Assembly: GCF_001591265.1 (NCBI RefSeq)
Contig: NZ_BCUL01000003.1
Span: forward strand, 62,001 to 126,000
Length of the DNA: 64,000 bases
Direction of reading: 5' to 3'
Origin: Moraxella atlantae NBRC 14588
GTDB lineage: Bacteria > Pseudomonadota > Gammaproteobacteria > Pseudomonadales > Moraxellaceae
Shown: piece by piece, positions 16,178-25,764 of the stretch
Layout of the letters: every line of letters begins with the position of its first letter
Numbering within the stretch: position 1 is the first letter of the stretch
Made by a program: the position numbers and the translations under genes
Notes under the pieces: model-generated
The model's database searches: none
Seen by the model: only the letters and a program-made list of their open reading frames with translations
Told to the model about the DNA's origin: nothing

Positions 16178-17818
16178 ATGAATGACCAAAATAATACCGA
16201 AAAATCCACCCATGCCAAGCACCGCGCCTTAGCCAAGCAAATTTTTCAGCAGGTATCGCCGTCCAATCGGCCACCGCTTGTGGCTTTATCCCTTCACCAG
16301 CCACACAAGCCAGCCATCAAAACCAGCAAGCCTAAACCAGCGGACGATGATGACAATGTTTTGACTGAAGATGATATCGAGCAGTTGACCCAGCAAGGCT
16401 TTGATGAAGCGTCTATCGAGGCGGTCGCGCAGGCGGTTGATAAGCAGCTTAGCAGCAATGCCAACGAAGACGAGGATGAGGACGAGGACAAAAAAGACGA
16501 GCCGACCAACACCGAGCGCGACACATCGCCCACTTCTAGCGATCAACCAACCGCCAAGCATGCGCTGTCACGCGAAGATATTGAACAAGATATCAATACC
16601 GAGGTCACAAAGCAACTTAAGGCGCAGCAAGAAGAACAGTACGAGGCGTTTAAGCAGTTTCTTGCCAAAAAACACAGCGAACAGGTGATTGACTACCGCC
16701 AAGTGCGCCTAAATATCGAATCGGGCGCATTGCCAACACGCATGTTTTATTTGCTCAATGGCTTGGCGGCGGTGATTGCAGGCTTTGGTTTGCTGGCAAA
16801 CTCACCTGCCGTGGTTATCGGCGCGATGTTGGTTGCCATGCTGATGGGGCCGATCAGCGGTATTGCGTTGGCGATTATTGATGCGCGCTTTGCCTTGCTC
16901 AAAAAATCGTTGTTTACACTTGCGACAGGTGGCTTGTTGATTTATGCCATCGGTATGGTGCTGGGCTGGCTGCACCCTGAGCAGGCATTGAGCCAAGAGA
17001 TCATATCACGCACCGCACCCAACACAATGGATGTGGTGGTAGCACTGGCAGGGGGGACGGCAGGTGCGTACGCGATGATCTCGCCTAACTTGCCTGTGGC
17101 GGTGGTTGGCGTTGCGGTGGCGACTGCGTTGGTACCGCCTTTGACGGCAAGCGGTATTTTGCTGGCGACGGGGCAATATCGATTGGCGTTGGGCGCGTTG
17201 GTTTTGACACTAACCAACATTTTGGCGATTCAGTTTACCAATGCGTTGGTGTTGTGGGTGGCAGGCTTTCGCAGGCTGGATGTGGATGAAGAACAAGACG
17301 AGAAAGCCAAAGGTTCTAAATGGCGGCAAACGTTGTTGTTTATTCGACGCAATGCTGTGTCTTTGACGTTGCTGATTATTATTAGTATGTATTTAGCGAT
17401 GAATTTTCAGCAAAAAATGCGCCAACAAAACTATGAAGCGGCGGTCAGAAACATCATCGAACAAGGCATTGCCGACCAGCCCAACTATGTGGTTAGTACC
17501 AGTTTTGATATCAGCGAAAAAAAAGCAGGCTTAAGCCAAACACCTGATGACCCAACCGATACAACGCCAACCCCTGCCGTCAAACCGTATCTGATTCGGG
17601 TAGTACTGCAAGGCTTGGTGCCACCAAGCTACCAAGATGTGCGCGATATGGAGCAGCAGATCATCGCGCTAAGCCATGAGCGCTACCCCAAACGTCCGCC
17701 TGCTAAATTACAGGTGCGTTTTGTGCCTGAGCAGGTCATCGAAACCACGCCTGTCACCAAAGATGATATTAAGCTTGACCCTGCCTCGCTCAATCAGCTT
17801 AAAGACAATAAGCAGTAG
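16178..17818 (+). CDS. DUF389 (TIGR00341-type) integral membrane protein
   Basis: About 546 residues. The first 175 or so are hydrophilic, with a very acidic run (NEDEDEDEDKKDEPTN, about 117-132), and end in a predicted helix (TEVTKQLKAQQEEQYEAFKQFLAKKH). The membrane core begins with the DUF389 motif LLNGLAAVIAGFGLLANSPA, then VVIGAMLVAMLMGPISGIAL, with five or six helices through TLLFIRRNAVSLTLLIII. A soluble C-terminal domain follows (PYLIRVVLQG). No transport substrate is established for this family. The ATG at 16178 is preferred over an upstream TTG. Confidence 0.85.
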   Translation: MNDQNNTEKSTHAKHRALAKQIFQQVSPSNRPPLVALSLHQPHKPAIKTSKPKPADDDDNVLTEDDIEQLTQQGFDEASIEAVAQAVDKQLSSNANEDEDEDEDKKDEPTNTERDTSPTSSDQPTAKHALSREDIEQDINTEVTKQLKAQQEEQYEAFKQFLAKKHSEQVIDYRQVRLNIESGALPTRMFYLLNGLAAVIAGFGLLANSPAVVIGAMLVAMLMGPISGIALAIIDARFALLKKSLFTLATGGLLIYAIGMVLGWLHPEQALSQEIISRTAPNTMDVVVALAGGTAGAYAMISPNLPVAVVGVAVATALVPPLTASGILLATGQYRLALGALVLTLTNILAIQFTNALVLWVAGFRRLDVDEEQDEKAKGSKWRQTLLFIRRNAVSLTLLIIISMYLAMNFQQKMRQQNYEAAVRNIIEQGIADQPNYVVSTSFDISEKKAGLSQTPDDPTDTTPTPAVKPYLIRVVLQGLVPPSYQDVRDMEQQIIALSHERYPKRPPAKLQVRFVPEQVIETTPVTKDDIKLDPASLNQLKDNKQ

Positions 17819-17831
17819 TAATTGTGTACCC

Positions 17832-19481
17832 TCACCAATGCTCGGGCAAGGCATCGTACTGACCGCGCTGCATCTCAAGCCATGCGCGATGCGCCGCCTC
17901 GGTAGCAGCGTTGGCAGTATAACGCTTGACAGGCAGATTAAAACGCTGATGGTTGCCCGTACCGCCGCCGATTTCCTCATCAATTGCCAACGCAACCTGT
18001 CCGCCCGTCATCGCCAAATACACTTCGGCTAAAATCTCGGCATCCAGCAACGCGCCGTGAAAGGTACGATCTTGCTTGCCAACATCTAGGCGTTTGACCA
18101 GTGCATCAAGCGAATTACGCTGCCCTGCGTACATTTGCTTGGCAATGGCAAGGCTATCGACCACCGCCACACGTTCGTTGATACTTGGCAGACCCATGCG
18201 CTCAAACTCAGCTTGCAAAAAGTTCATATCAAAGCTGGCGTTGTGCGCGATGACTTCTGCGCCTTGGATAAAGTCAAAAATCGCCTGCCCTACCTGCGCA
18301 AATGTCGGCATACCGTCCAAAAACTCAGAATAAATGCCGTGCACGTTGATAACAGCCTCCTCCATCGCGCGCTGTGGGTTGATATACACGTGCAGTTTTT
18401 CGCCCGTAAAGCGGCGGTTGATCAGCTCAATGATACCAACCTCAACGATACGATCACCGTTTTGCGGATCAGTGCCTGTGGTTTCGGTATCCAAAATCAG
18501 CTGACGGTTGTCGCGGCGGCTGTTTTTGGCAATGGGCAATAAAGGCACAAAGGTTGGATTGGGCGCGTTGGTGATGCCATCAAACGTTGGGCGACGCGCC
18601 TGCAACGCATCATCTTGTGCCACAAATACGCCTTGGGCATCGACAAATGCCGACATATCCGCCGCTTGTGCTGCTGTTACTGGCAATGGCGACGCAGTCG
18701 GTGGTTGCGGTTGATTGAGCGCGGCGTGATGGTTGTCACCAGATGTGCCATCGGGTAGATCATCATAGGCAGCATTTAACGCTTGCCAGTCATCGGCAGT
18801 CATCGCGCTGCCTGTGTCGGCTGTGCGGTTTGATTGGGTAGGTTGGGTAAATTGGCTGGTTGGCATCATGGCTGGCTGGTTTGGTGATAAATGAGACGTG
18901 GGCTGACTGATGGACGCAGGATGAACGATTTTATTAAAGGTGTGTGGCAAACGGTCAATGCCTTGATTGGCAAGACGGTCGGCGTATTCATTGCCCACCT
19001 GCCCTGCATGGCCTTTGACCCAACGCCAACTCACCTGCCGCCCGCGGCGCAAGGTATCAAGCTGTTGCCACAGCTCGACATTTTTGACATTGCGCCAGTT
19101 TTTGGCTTTCCAGCCGTTGATCCATTGGGTAATGCCATCTAGCACGTATTTAGAATCCGCCCACAACTCAAGCGGCACATCGTTTGGGGTATGCTGCAAA
19201 GCGGCGATGACGGCTTGTAGCTCCATGCGATTGTTGGTGGTGGCAGTATCGCCGCCGCAAATATCGATTTGCTCGCCTGTGGGTAAGATAATCACCGCAC
19301 CATAGCCGCCTGCCGCGCCACCTGCAACTTTGCCATTACCGCGACATGCACCGTCGGTGTAGGCTAAAACCTGCTGCGCTAATGGTGGTAAGATAGGATA
19401 AAACACACGACTAAAGGTTGTTTTTGGCAAGCTTGATATTCCGCTAAACTGGGCAAAATTTAAATAAACCGTGATGATCAA
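17832..19481 (-). CDS. dnaQ: Fusion protein: ribonuclease HI plus DNA polymerase III epsilon (proofreading exonuclease)
   Basis: 549 residues from the longest start. RNase HI domain about 36-185 with catalytic D43 (YTDGACRGN), E87 (NNRMELQAV), D109 (WADSKYV) and D168 (NEYADRLAN), plus H158. A Gln/Pro/Thr-rich linker spans about 190-320. The DEDDh exonuclease from about 325 carries LILDTETTGTDP, IAHNASFDMNFL and FHGALLDAEI. In E. coli rnhA and dnaQ are divergent neighbours; here they are one polypeptide. The true start may be a GTG at codon 27 (19403), because RNase HI normally begins about 8 residues before the DG motif. Confidence 0.92.
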   Translation of the reverse strand: MIITVYLNFAQFSGISSLPKTTFSRVFYPILPPLAQQVLAYTDGACRGNGKVAGGAAGGYGAVIILPTGEQIDICGGDTATTNNRMELQAVIAALQHTPNDVPLELWADSKYVLDGITQWINGWKAKNWRNVKNVELWQQLDTLRRGRQVSWRWVKGHAGQVGNEYADRLANQGIDRLPHTFNKIVHPASISQPTSHLSPNQPAMMPTSQFTQPTQSNRTADTGSAMTADDWQALNAAYDDLPDGTSGDNHHAALNQPQPPTASPLPVTAAQAADMSAFVDAQGVFVAQDDALQARRPTFDGITNAPNPTFVPLLPIAKNSRRDNRQLILDTETTGTDPQNGDRIVEVGIIELINRRFTGEKLHVYINPQRAMEEAVINVHGIYSEFLDGMPTFAQVGQAIFDFIQGAEVIAHNASFDMNFLQAEFERMGLPSINERVAVVDSLAIAKQMYAGQRNSLDALVKRLDVGKQDRTFHGALLDAEILAEVYLAMTGGQVALAIDEEIGGGTGNHQRFNLPVKRYTANAATEAAHRAWLEMQRGQYDALPEHW

Positions 19482-19539
19482 CGCCGCTCACGTCATGTAG
19501 CCAATTTGATAACACTTTTTGGGTGATCAAATACGCTTG

Positions 19540-19575
19540 CTAGCCGTTTCAGATAAACTAGCCGTTTCAGATAAA
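19540..19575 (+). repeat. 18-bp tandem duplication
   Basis: CTAGCCGTTTCAGATAAA is present twice head-to-tail (19540-19557 and 19558-19575) in the gap between the rnhA-dnaQ start and the lipoprotein gene. Confidence 0.9.
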
Positions 19576-19730
19576 CATGACAATCAGCGTTATCATCGCA
19601 GCTAAAACTTGAGCAAATTTAGGCGATTATAGCAAAATTTGCCTAAACCAACAAATGCCGCCAAAACTGCCATAAGCCGCGTTATAATAGTGCGCTCTTT
19701 TATCGCTATTTTTATGTGACAAAACCTATC

Positions 19731-20261
19731 ATGACCTTATCAGTTGTCGCTTATTGTGCGCGTGCGCGTGTTGGCGCCAAAGCCTTGCTCTTGGGTGGTG
19801 TGCTTGCTACACTTTGTCCCCTAAGCGCGTGCCAGCCATCTGACCCACCAAACCGCACATCCAATAGCAAGGCACAAGCGCAAGATACGTTGGTTGGCTG
19901 CTACACCGTCAGCCACGATGAACCTGCCCAAATCAAAATCAGCCGCAATGGCACGGGCTATCAGATGCAAATGCGCCGCTTTAATGACCCGACGCAAGGC
20001 TGGGATAATCCTGAACCGCTAGAAACACTGGCGCCTGATAACGCCGAATTAACGCGCTATTTTGACATCAAGGCAGATGAGCAGCGTTATTTGCAAGCGG
20101 TGCTCGCGCGCCCTGACCGCGTACTGGTTTTGGCAAAAATCACCGACAGCTTTGCGCGGCTCAATCCGCAGTTTGACAGCAGCTATTTGGCGTATATTTA
20201 TCGCGGTAGCAACACCATCTATCACGTGGCGTGCGAAGGCGCCGATATCAAAACCGTTTAA
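19731..20261 (+). CDS. Putative lipoprotein, function unknown
   Basis: A 176-residue protein from ATG 19731; a GTG 15 bp upstream is also possible. A signal peptide with hydrophobic core ALLLGGVLATLCP ends in the lipobox LSAC, so Cys would be lipidated and the protein membrane-tethered. The mature part begins with a low-complexity Ser/Asn/Lys/Gln linker, then GCYTVSHDEPAQIKISRNG and a beta-rich domain. No family is recognised. It is followed after 23 bp by a small membrane protein gene, probably in the same transcript. Confidence 0.8.
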   Translation: MTLSVVAYCARARVGAKALLLGGVLATLCPLSACQPSDPPNRTSNSKAQAQDTLVGCYTVSHDEPAQIKISRNGTGYQMQMRRFNDPTQGWDNPEPLETLAPDNAELTRYFDIKADEQRYLQAVLARPDRVLVLAKITDSFARLNPQFDSSYLAYIYRGSNTIYHVACEGADIKTV

Positions 20262-20284
20262 CAAAAAATCAAATCAGGTGACAC

Positions 20285-20575
20285 ATGGGCTTTTTAAATT
20301 GGTTAATGCTTGGTGTGGTGGCATACGGCTGCGGTGTGGCCCTGCGTTTTTATGGCTATGAGCAGCGCGGACGCACACTGCACCAACAAGCGCGTATCGG
20401 TTGGCTAGCGGTGTTTTTTGCCGCGGCGTGTGTGGTGTTTACCGCTATCAATTTTTGGCTGTTTAAAAAGCCGTTTGACGCGCTGTTTGTCGGTTTTTCA
20501 AGTCTGGTTGCCACGGGTGTGTTTTATGTCGGTATGACGCAAGATGCTGGCGGCAAGATGGATTTACCCGATTAA
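20285..20575 (+). CDS. Small membrane protein, function unknown
   Basis: 96 residues with three likely transmembrane helices (about 3-20 NWLMLGVVAYGCGVAL, 40-57 GWLAVFFAAACVVFTAINF, and 66-84 ALFVGFSSLVATGVFYVG). A Shine-Dalgarno-like AGGTGA stands before the ATG. It lies between the lipoprotein and ldcA on the same strand with short gaps (23 and 24 bp), which suggests an operon. No family is recognised. Confidence 0.75.
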   Translation: MGFLNWLMLGVVAYGCGVALRFYGYEQRGRTLHQQARIGWLAVFFAAACVVFTAINFWLFKKPFDALFVGFSSLVATGVFYVGMTQDAGGKMDLPD

Positions 20576-20599
20576 CGGCTTAAATAAGCACAAAACTGA

Positions 20600-21670
20600 A
20601 TGCAAAACATGGATTATACACCAGATTTTCAATGTATATTAGCCAAAAATGCTAAGCGTCTTGGGCAGGCGGTGCCGCTGTACTTACTCGCGCCTTCAGG
20701 CTTTAGCATAGAGGCACAACGCAATGAACGCGCGCTTGCACGGCTGATTGATGCAGGGTTTTATGTCATCAATCCGCAGGTGGTGATGCGGCGGTATCAG
20801 CGTTTTGCAGGGCGTGATGATGAACGACTGGCGGATTTACGCGTCTTGCTTACCATGACGGTGGCAGAGTTGCCCAAAATTGTGCTCAGCGTGCGCGGCG
20901 GCTATGGCGCAATGCGGCTGCTAGATGGCTTGACGGCGGATGAATGGCGCGCGCTTGCAACAAAACTGGCGGCACGTGGTACGCTGGTGGTGGGTTTTAG
21001 CGATCTGACAGCCATTGAGCTGGCATTGCTGGCGCATGGTGGGTTGCCAACGGTGGCAGGTGTGATGCTCAGCGGCGATATTGGCGCACCTGTGCCCAGT
21101 GCTTTTACCATGCAGCATTTTGTTGATTTGTGTCAAGGTGTGCCGCTGGATGTGCGCATTGATACGCCGCAGCCGCATGTGGTGCATGGTGCAAATACCG
21201 CGATCACAGGCACGCTGTGGGGCGGTAATTTGACGGTGCTGTCGGCACTGGTCGGTACGCCGTATTTGCCACAAATTGACGGTGGTATTTTGCTGCTCGA
21301 GGATGTCGGTGAGCAGCCGTATCGCCTAGAGCGCATGTTGCAAACCTTGCGCCTAAGCGGTGTGTTGGCGCGTCAGCAGGCGTTACTGCTTGGGCAGTTT
21401 AGTATGGGCAAACTGACCGACGCGTACGCGCAAGACTACGATTTGGCGGCGGTGGTGGCATATTTGCATGCACAAACGGGCTTACCGATTTATACCGATT
21501 TTCCGTTTGGGCATGTGCCAAGTCGGGTGAGCGTGCCACTTGGTGTGACCCTGACGCTAACGGCGGTGCAAGGCGGTGCAGCTGGCTATCGCGCCCAATG
21601 CGCGCCGTATTTTGGTTTGCAAGATGAGCGATTTGCCGAACGGTTGGATTTTTCCAAGCTATTTGGCTAA
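20600..21670 (+). CDS. ldcA: LD-carboxypeptidase (peptidase family S66)
   Basis: A 356-residue cytoplasmic serine peptidase that removes the terminal D-Ala from murein tetrapeptides during peptidoglycan recycling. The nucleophile motif is VVGFSDLTA. SVRGGYGAMRLLDGL, GTLWGGNLTVLSAL and ILLLEDVGEQPYRLERML (catalytic Glu region) and a late His in FPFGHVPSR complete the family picture. A second ATG four codons in (MDYTPDFQ) could also start it. E. coli LdcA is 304 aa, so this is somewhat longer. Confidence 0.9.
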   Translation: MQNMDYTPDFQCILAKNAKRLGQAVPLYLLAPSGFSIEAQRNERALARLIDAGFYVINPQVVMRRYQRFAGRDDERLADLRVLLTMTVAELPKIVLSVRGGYGAMRLLDGLTADEWRALATKLAARGTLVVGFSDLTAIELALLAHGGLPTVAGVMLSGDIGAPVPSAFTMQHFVDLCQGVPLDVRIDTPQPHVVHGANTAITGTLWGGNLTVLSALVGTPYLPQIDGGILLLEDVGEQPYRLERMLQTLRLSGVLARQQALLLGQFSMGKLTDAYAQDYDLAAVVAYLHAQTGLPIYTDFPFGHVPSRVSVPLGVTLTLTAVQGGAAGYRAQCAPYFGLQDERFAERLDFSKLFG

Positions 21671-21704
21671 ATTTTGCAAGTCTCTAATTTGTATCAAAAA
21701 CTGA

Positions 21705-22643
21705 TTAAAAAATCCGCTGATGATCGACAGGCTTGGCTATTTTGGCAATCTGTGCGTCCACATTTTCGGCAATTTGGCGATAATACGGCGCAAATTCATC
21801 TTGCGCTACCACTGATGGCGTGCCTGCGTCCATGTGCTCACGAATACCTGCCGCCAACGGCAACTGCCCCAACAACGGCACACCATAACGCGCTGCCATG
21901 TCCGCGCCGCCGCCTTGCCCAAAAATCGCCTCGGTATGCCCGCATTGGCTACAAACGTGTAGCGCCATGTTCTCCACAATCCCCAGCACGGGAATTTGGG
22001 TTTTGTTAAATAGCTCCACGCCTTTTTGCGCATCCAGCAACGCGATGTGCTGCGGTGTGGTCACAATCACCGCGCCTGTCACAGGAATACGCTGCGCAAG
22101 CGTCAGCTGAATATCGCCTGTGCCTGGGGGCATATCTATCAGCAGATAATCCAGCTGTGGCCAGTTGGTTTGCCCAAATAGCTGCATGAGCGCGCCCGTC
22201 GCTTTGGCTGCCCGCCATGCAATCGGGGTGGTATCATCCGTCAAAAGGCTACCAATCGACAACATGGCAAGTCCGTGCGCCTCAATCGGTACGAATTGTT
22301 CGTTCTCAAGCTGTGGCTGCACGCCTGCCACACCAAGCATGGCAGGCACACTGGGGCCATAAATATCGGCATCCAATATGCCAACGCGCTTACCAAGTTG
22401 TTGTAATGCCAAGGCAAGATTGACCGTGGTGGTGGATTTGCCAACACCGCCTTTGCCTGAGGCAACCACAACGATATGCCGAATGCGTGGATGGGGCGCA
22501 AGGTCGGCTTGGGTGGGCGCGCGTTTGGTGATCGGGGCTTCGGGCGCAGCATTGGTCGTCGGTGGCAAAGCGGTTGGCTGCGCTGTATTTTGTGGTTGGC
22601 TTGCCGATGACGCGGCAGATTTGGGTTTTAAAAAGTTAAACAT
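21705..22643 (-). CDS. apbC: Mrp/ApbC-type P-loop ATPase, Fe-S cluster carrier
   Basis: 312 residues from ATG 22643. After a Pro/Ala/Thr-rich N-terminal linker (residues 10-50) comes the deviant Walker A GKGGVGKSTTTVNLA, then DADIYGPSVPAMLG, DYLLIDMPPGTGD and the cluster-binding CSQCGH (C-x2-C). It delivers Fe-S clusters to apoproteins. It is divergent from metG, the arrangement known in many gammaproteobacteria. The short ATG is chosen because the upstream 23 codons lack similarity. Confidence 0.93.
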   Translation of the reverse strand: MFNFLKPKSAASSASQPQNTAQPTALPPTTNAAPEAPITKRAPTQADLAPHPRIRHIVVVASGKGGVGKSTTTVNLALALQQLGKRVGILDADIYGPSVPAMLGVAGVQPQLENEQFVPIEAHGLAMLSIGSLLTDDTTPIAWRAAKATGALMQLFGQTNWPQLDYLLIDMPPGTGDIQLTLAQRIPVTGAVIVTTPQHIALLDAQKGVELFNKTQIPVLGIVENMALHVCSQCGHTEAIFGQGGGADMAARYGVPLLGQLPLAAGIREHMDAGTPSVVAQDEFAPYYRQIAENVDAQIAKIAKPVDHQRIF

Positions 22644-22987
22644 AATGCCCTTTGCCTTGTGAATGATTGAGCCAATCAATGTTTTGGCTGACAAGTCGTG
22701 TTGGTGCAACACAAAAATTTGGTTTAGCGTGGGTGTTGTTTCAGTGGTTATAAGCAGATTGCACCAAAAACTGGCTTATTTGCCCAATATCAGCGTTACA
22801 TGACGTTTATTGGATCTTGTTTCAATGGCTTGTGCTGAGTTTTACAGACTAAAATTTTCTTACCGCCAAATTTTGCCCCATTTAAACCGCCTCAGCTGCT
22901 AAACAGGTAAAAAATCAAGGCAGCAAAAAAACCGATTTTAGGCTATCATAACGGGTCACAAACAAACGCAGCAACAACAGGTGACTT
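22644..22987. other. Divergent promoter region between apbC and metG
   Basis: 344 bp without a gene. It has a short hairpin GTGTTGGTGCAACAC (about 22699-22713) and a Shine-Dalgarno AGGTGA just before the metG GTG start. No regulatory RNA such as a T-box or SAM box is recognised. Confidence 0.5.
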
Positions 22988-25045
22988 GTGAGAAAAATTT
23001 TAGTAACCAGCGCACTCCCCTACGCCAACGGCCCCATTCATTTAGGGCATTTGGTTGAATACATCCAAACCGATATTTGGGTACGCGCTATGCGTGCTTT
23101 GGGGCATAGCGTGCATTATGTTTGCGCCGATGATGCGCACGGCACCGCGATTATGCTCAAGGCACAAGCCAACAACGTCACGCCCGAAGCTTTGATTGCC
23201 GAGGTCAAAGCCGACCATGAGCGCGATTTTGCTGGATTTTTGGTCGGGTTTGATAATTATTACTCCACCCATAGCCCCGAAAACCGCCACTACAGCGAGT
23301 TGATTTATAAACGCTTGCGCGATGCAGGACATATTTCAACCAGTGAGGTTGAGCAGCTGTATGACAACGAAGTGGGCTTGTTTTTGGCAGACCGTTTTGT
23401 CAAGGGTGAATGCCCACAATGCCATGCCAAAGACCAATATGGCGATAACTGTGAGGTTTGCGGCACAACCTACCAAGCCACCGAATTGATTGCGCCGTAT
23501 TCAACGCTTTCAGGCAGCACGCCTGTGCTCAAGTCCTCAACGCATTATTTTTTTAATCTGCCTGATTTTGAAGCATTTTTGCAAGATTGGACGCGCCAAA
23601 AAGGTCGCTTGCAATCCTCAATCGCCAACAAGCTGCAAGAATGGTTTGACGCAGGGTTGGCACGTTGGGACATCAGCCGCGATGCGCCCTATTTTGGTTT
23701 TCAAATTCCTGACACCGAAGATAAGTATTTTTATGTGTGGCTTGATGCGCCTGTCGGCTACATGGCAAGTTTTGCCAACCTGTGCGCGCGCAAGGGGCTA
23801 AGTTTTGATGAGTTTTGGGCAAAAGAAGCTGCCGAGCACAGCGAAGTGCATCACTTTATCGGTAAAGATATCGTGTATTTTCACGCGCTGTTTTGGCCCG
23901 CCATGCTTGAGGGCGCAGGCTTTCGCACCCCAACCACCATCAACGCGCATGGCTTTTTGATGGTCAATGGCGAAAAAATGAGCAAATCGCGCGGTACGTT
24001 TATCAAGGCAGCAACCTACCTTGAACATCTTAATCCTGAATATCTGCGCTACTATTTTGCCAGCAAGTTGTCGGCAACGGTCGAGGATATCAACCTTGAT
24101 TTGCTAGATTTTATGCAAAAAGTTAATGCCGATTTGGTCGGTAAAGTCGTCAACATCGCCAGCCGTAGCGCAGGTTTTATTGTCAAAAATCATGGCGGCA
24201 AACTGGCGGACACGTTGGCAGAGCCTGCGCTTGTCCAATCCGTCATTGACGCAGGCGATGAGATTGCACGCGCGTACGAGGCACGCGAGTTTAGCCGCGC
24301 CATGCGTTTGATTATGGCGTGTGCCGACCAAGCCAATGCTTATATTGATGACAAAAAACCGTGGGCACTCAACAAAATCGATGGCAACCAAGCCGAGGTG
24401 CAGGCGATTTGCACCGTCGCACTCAATATTTTCCGCCAGTTGATGGTGTATCTTGCGCCCGTATTGCCGACGCTTACCGCCAAAGCACAGGCGTTTTTAA
24501 ACATCGAATCGCTAGACTTTGCTAGCCGCCATACACCACTATTGGGGCATGCCATTAACCGCTTTGAACCGCTCATGCAGCGTATCGAACAAACGCAAAT
24601 TGACGCGATGATTGAGGCATCCAAGCAAGATTTGGTCGCCGTTGCCACACCACAAGCCGATGCCAAAACCCAAGCAACAACCAACCAATCTGCCAACTCA
24701 ACCGAGGACACAGCCGATAGCATCGGTATTGAGGATTTTGCCAAAGTCGAGATGAAGGTCGCCAAGGTGTTGGCGTGCGATTATGTGGAAGGTGCAGACA
24801 AGCTGCTGCGCTTTACGCTGGATGTGGGTGAAAACACGCCGCGCAACGTGTTTAGCGGTATTCGCGCGTTTTATACGCCCGAAGCACTGGTCGGTAAAAA
24901 GGTGATTTGCATCACCAACCTTGCCCCACGCAAGATGAAGTTTGGTGTATCACAAGGCATGATTTTATCAGCAGGCGAGCCCAAAACAGGCTTGACGCTC
25001 ATCACCCTACCCGATGAAGCAAAGGTTGGTGACAAACTGGCTTAA
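22988..25045 (+). CDS. metG: Methionyl-tRNA synthetase
   Basis: 685 residues starting at GTG ([20 protein letters not shown]), with AGGTGA 6 nt upstream. The HIGH motif is HLGH (about 17-20), the zinc knuckle [18 protein letters not shown] lies at about 141-160, and KMSKS is at about 331-335. A C-terminal tRNA-binding OB domain (about 577-685) follows a Gln/Asn/Thr-rich linker, giving the dimeric E. coli-type enzyme. It charges tRNA-Met and initiator tRNA. A hairpin follows the stop. Confidence 0.97.
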   Translation: MRKILVTSALPYANGPIHLGHLVEYIQTDIWVRAMRALGHSVHYVCADDAHGTAIMLKAQANNVTPEALIAEVKADHERDFAGFLVGFDNYYSTHSPENRHYSELIYKRLRDAGHISTSEVEQLYDNEVGLFLADRFVKGECPQCHAKDQYGDNCEVCGTTYQATELIAPYSTLSGSTPVLKSSTHYFFNLPDFEAFLQDWTRQKGRLQSSIANKLQEWFDAGLARWDISRDAPYFGFQIPDTEDKYFYVWLDAPVGYMASFANLCARKGLSFDEFWAKEAAEHSEVHHFIGKDIVYFHALFWPAMLEGAGFRTPTTINAHGFLMVNGEKMSKSRGTFIKAATYLEHLNPEYLRYYFASKLSATVEDINLDLLDFMQKVNADLVGKVVNIASRSAGFIVKNHGGKLADTLAEPALVQSVIDAGDEIARAYEAREFSRAMRLIMACADQANAYIDDKKPWALNKIDGNQAEVQAICTVALNIFRQLMVYLAPVLPTLTAKAQAFLNIESLDFASRHTPLLGHAINRFEPLMQRIEQTQIDAMIEASKQDLVAVATPQADAKTQATTNQSANSTEDTADSIGIEDFAKVEMKVAKVLACDYVEGADKLLRFTLDVGENTPRNVFSGIRAFYTPEALVGKKVICITNLAPRKMKFGVSQGMILSAGEPKTGLTLITLPDEAKVGDKLA

Positions 25046-25072
25046 CTGGCTTAAACAGGCACAACTACCAAG

Positions 25073-25098
25073 CAAGGCGCAATACATATGGCGCCTTG
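25073..25098 (+). terminator. Probable terminator after metG
   Basis: CAAGGCGC, a 10-nt loop and GCGCCTTG form a perfect 8-bp stem followed by a short T-rich stretch, 27 bp after the metG stop. Confidence 0.6.
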
Positions 25099-25172
25099 TT
25101 TACGGGTTTACGGGTTTATGGGTTATTGGTCGCAAGATTTATTGATTTTAACAATTTTAATGATTAAAAAAA

Positions 25173-25385
25173 TCAGTGACGGAATAAATTTAAAATGATC
25201 GTCAAAACAATGCTGAGCACCAACATACTAACAAACGGCGCATAGACGCGCACATTTTTGTTTGATGACTCATAGCGCACATCACCTGGTAAGTGCCCAA
25301 ACCAACCCAATGCATTAGGAAATAGCCACATCACAAGTCCTACCAACAACAGCACCGCGCCAACTACCAAAAATATTTTTGCCAT
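25173..25385 (-). CDS. DUF2905 small membrane protein
   Basis: 70 residues with two transmembrane helices (about 3-26 and 46-66) separated by the conserved hydrophilic loop GWFGHLPGDVRYESSNKNVRVYAP, which is the DUF2905 hallmark. Function of the family is unknown. Monocistronic and convergent with metG. Confidence 0.88.
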   Translation of the reverse strand: MAKIFLVVGAVLLLVGLVMWLFPNALGWFGHLPGDVRYESSNKNVRVYAPFVSMLVLSIVLTIILNLFRH

Positions 25386-25764
25386 TTTATGCTTACTTTA
25401 ATCAATCATCTGCTTATGATGGTGTTGTCATCAGATTTATTAGCTTCATTGTAGGCAAGTTGTGTTCAATGATTTGTTATTTAAACGGTGTAGTCATTTA
25501 AAATTTTTTTACAGTTTTGTGGATTTTGTGTCGGTTTTTTCATTTTTTTGTCATCTTGGTATATTACACTACCGCCGTTTTTGATCGGTAATTTTCAATC
25601 TTTTTATTTTTAATCGGTCAATGACTACCGTTTATCAAAAAATCTTGGGCAACAAAACACAGCTTATCAAAAATTTCAATCGTATGACCAAAGTTTTTAT
25701 TTAACAAAACTTTGGCTTTTTATTGGATGATAGATTTTGGCAAACTGGGTGTTGAGCAGCGACT
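25386..25764. other. AT-rich intergenic region upstream of the sensor kinase
   Basis: 379 bp without a gene. It carries a perfect 10-bp hairpin CCAAAGTTTT ... AAAACTTTGG followed by CTTTTT (25688-25721), only 43 bp before the kinase start. This looks like an intrinsic terminator or attenuator in the leader. Promoters for the divergent DUF2905 gene and the kinase are expected here. Confidence 0.6.
25688..25721 (+). terminator. Hairpin with U-tract just upstream of the sensor kinase gene
   Basis: CCAAAGTTTT, 8-nt loop, AAAACTTTGG, then CTTTTT. No plus-strand gene ends nearby, so it may attenuate the kinase transcript rather than end another. Confidence 0.6.
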
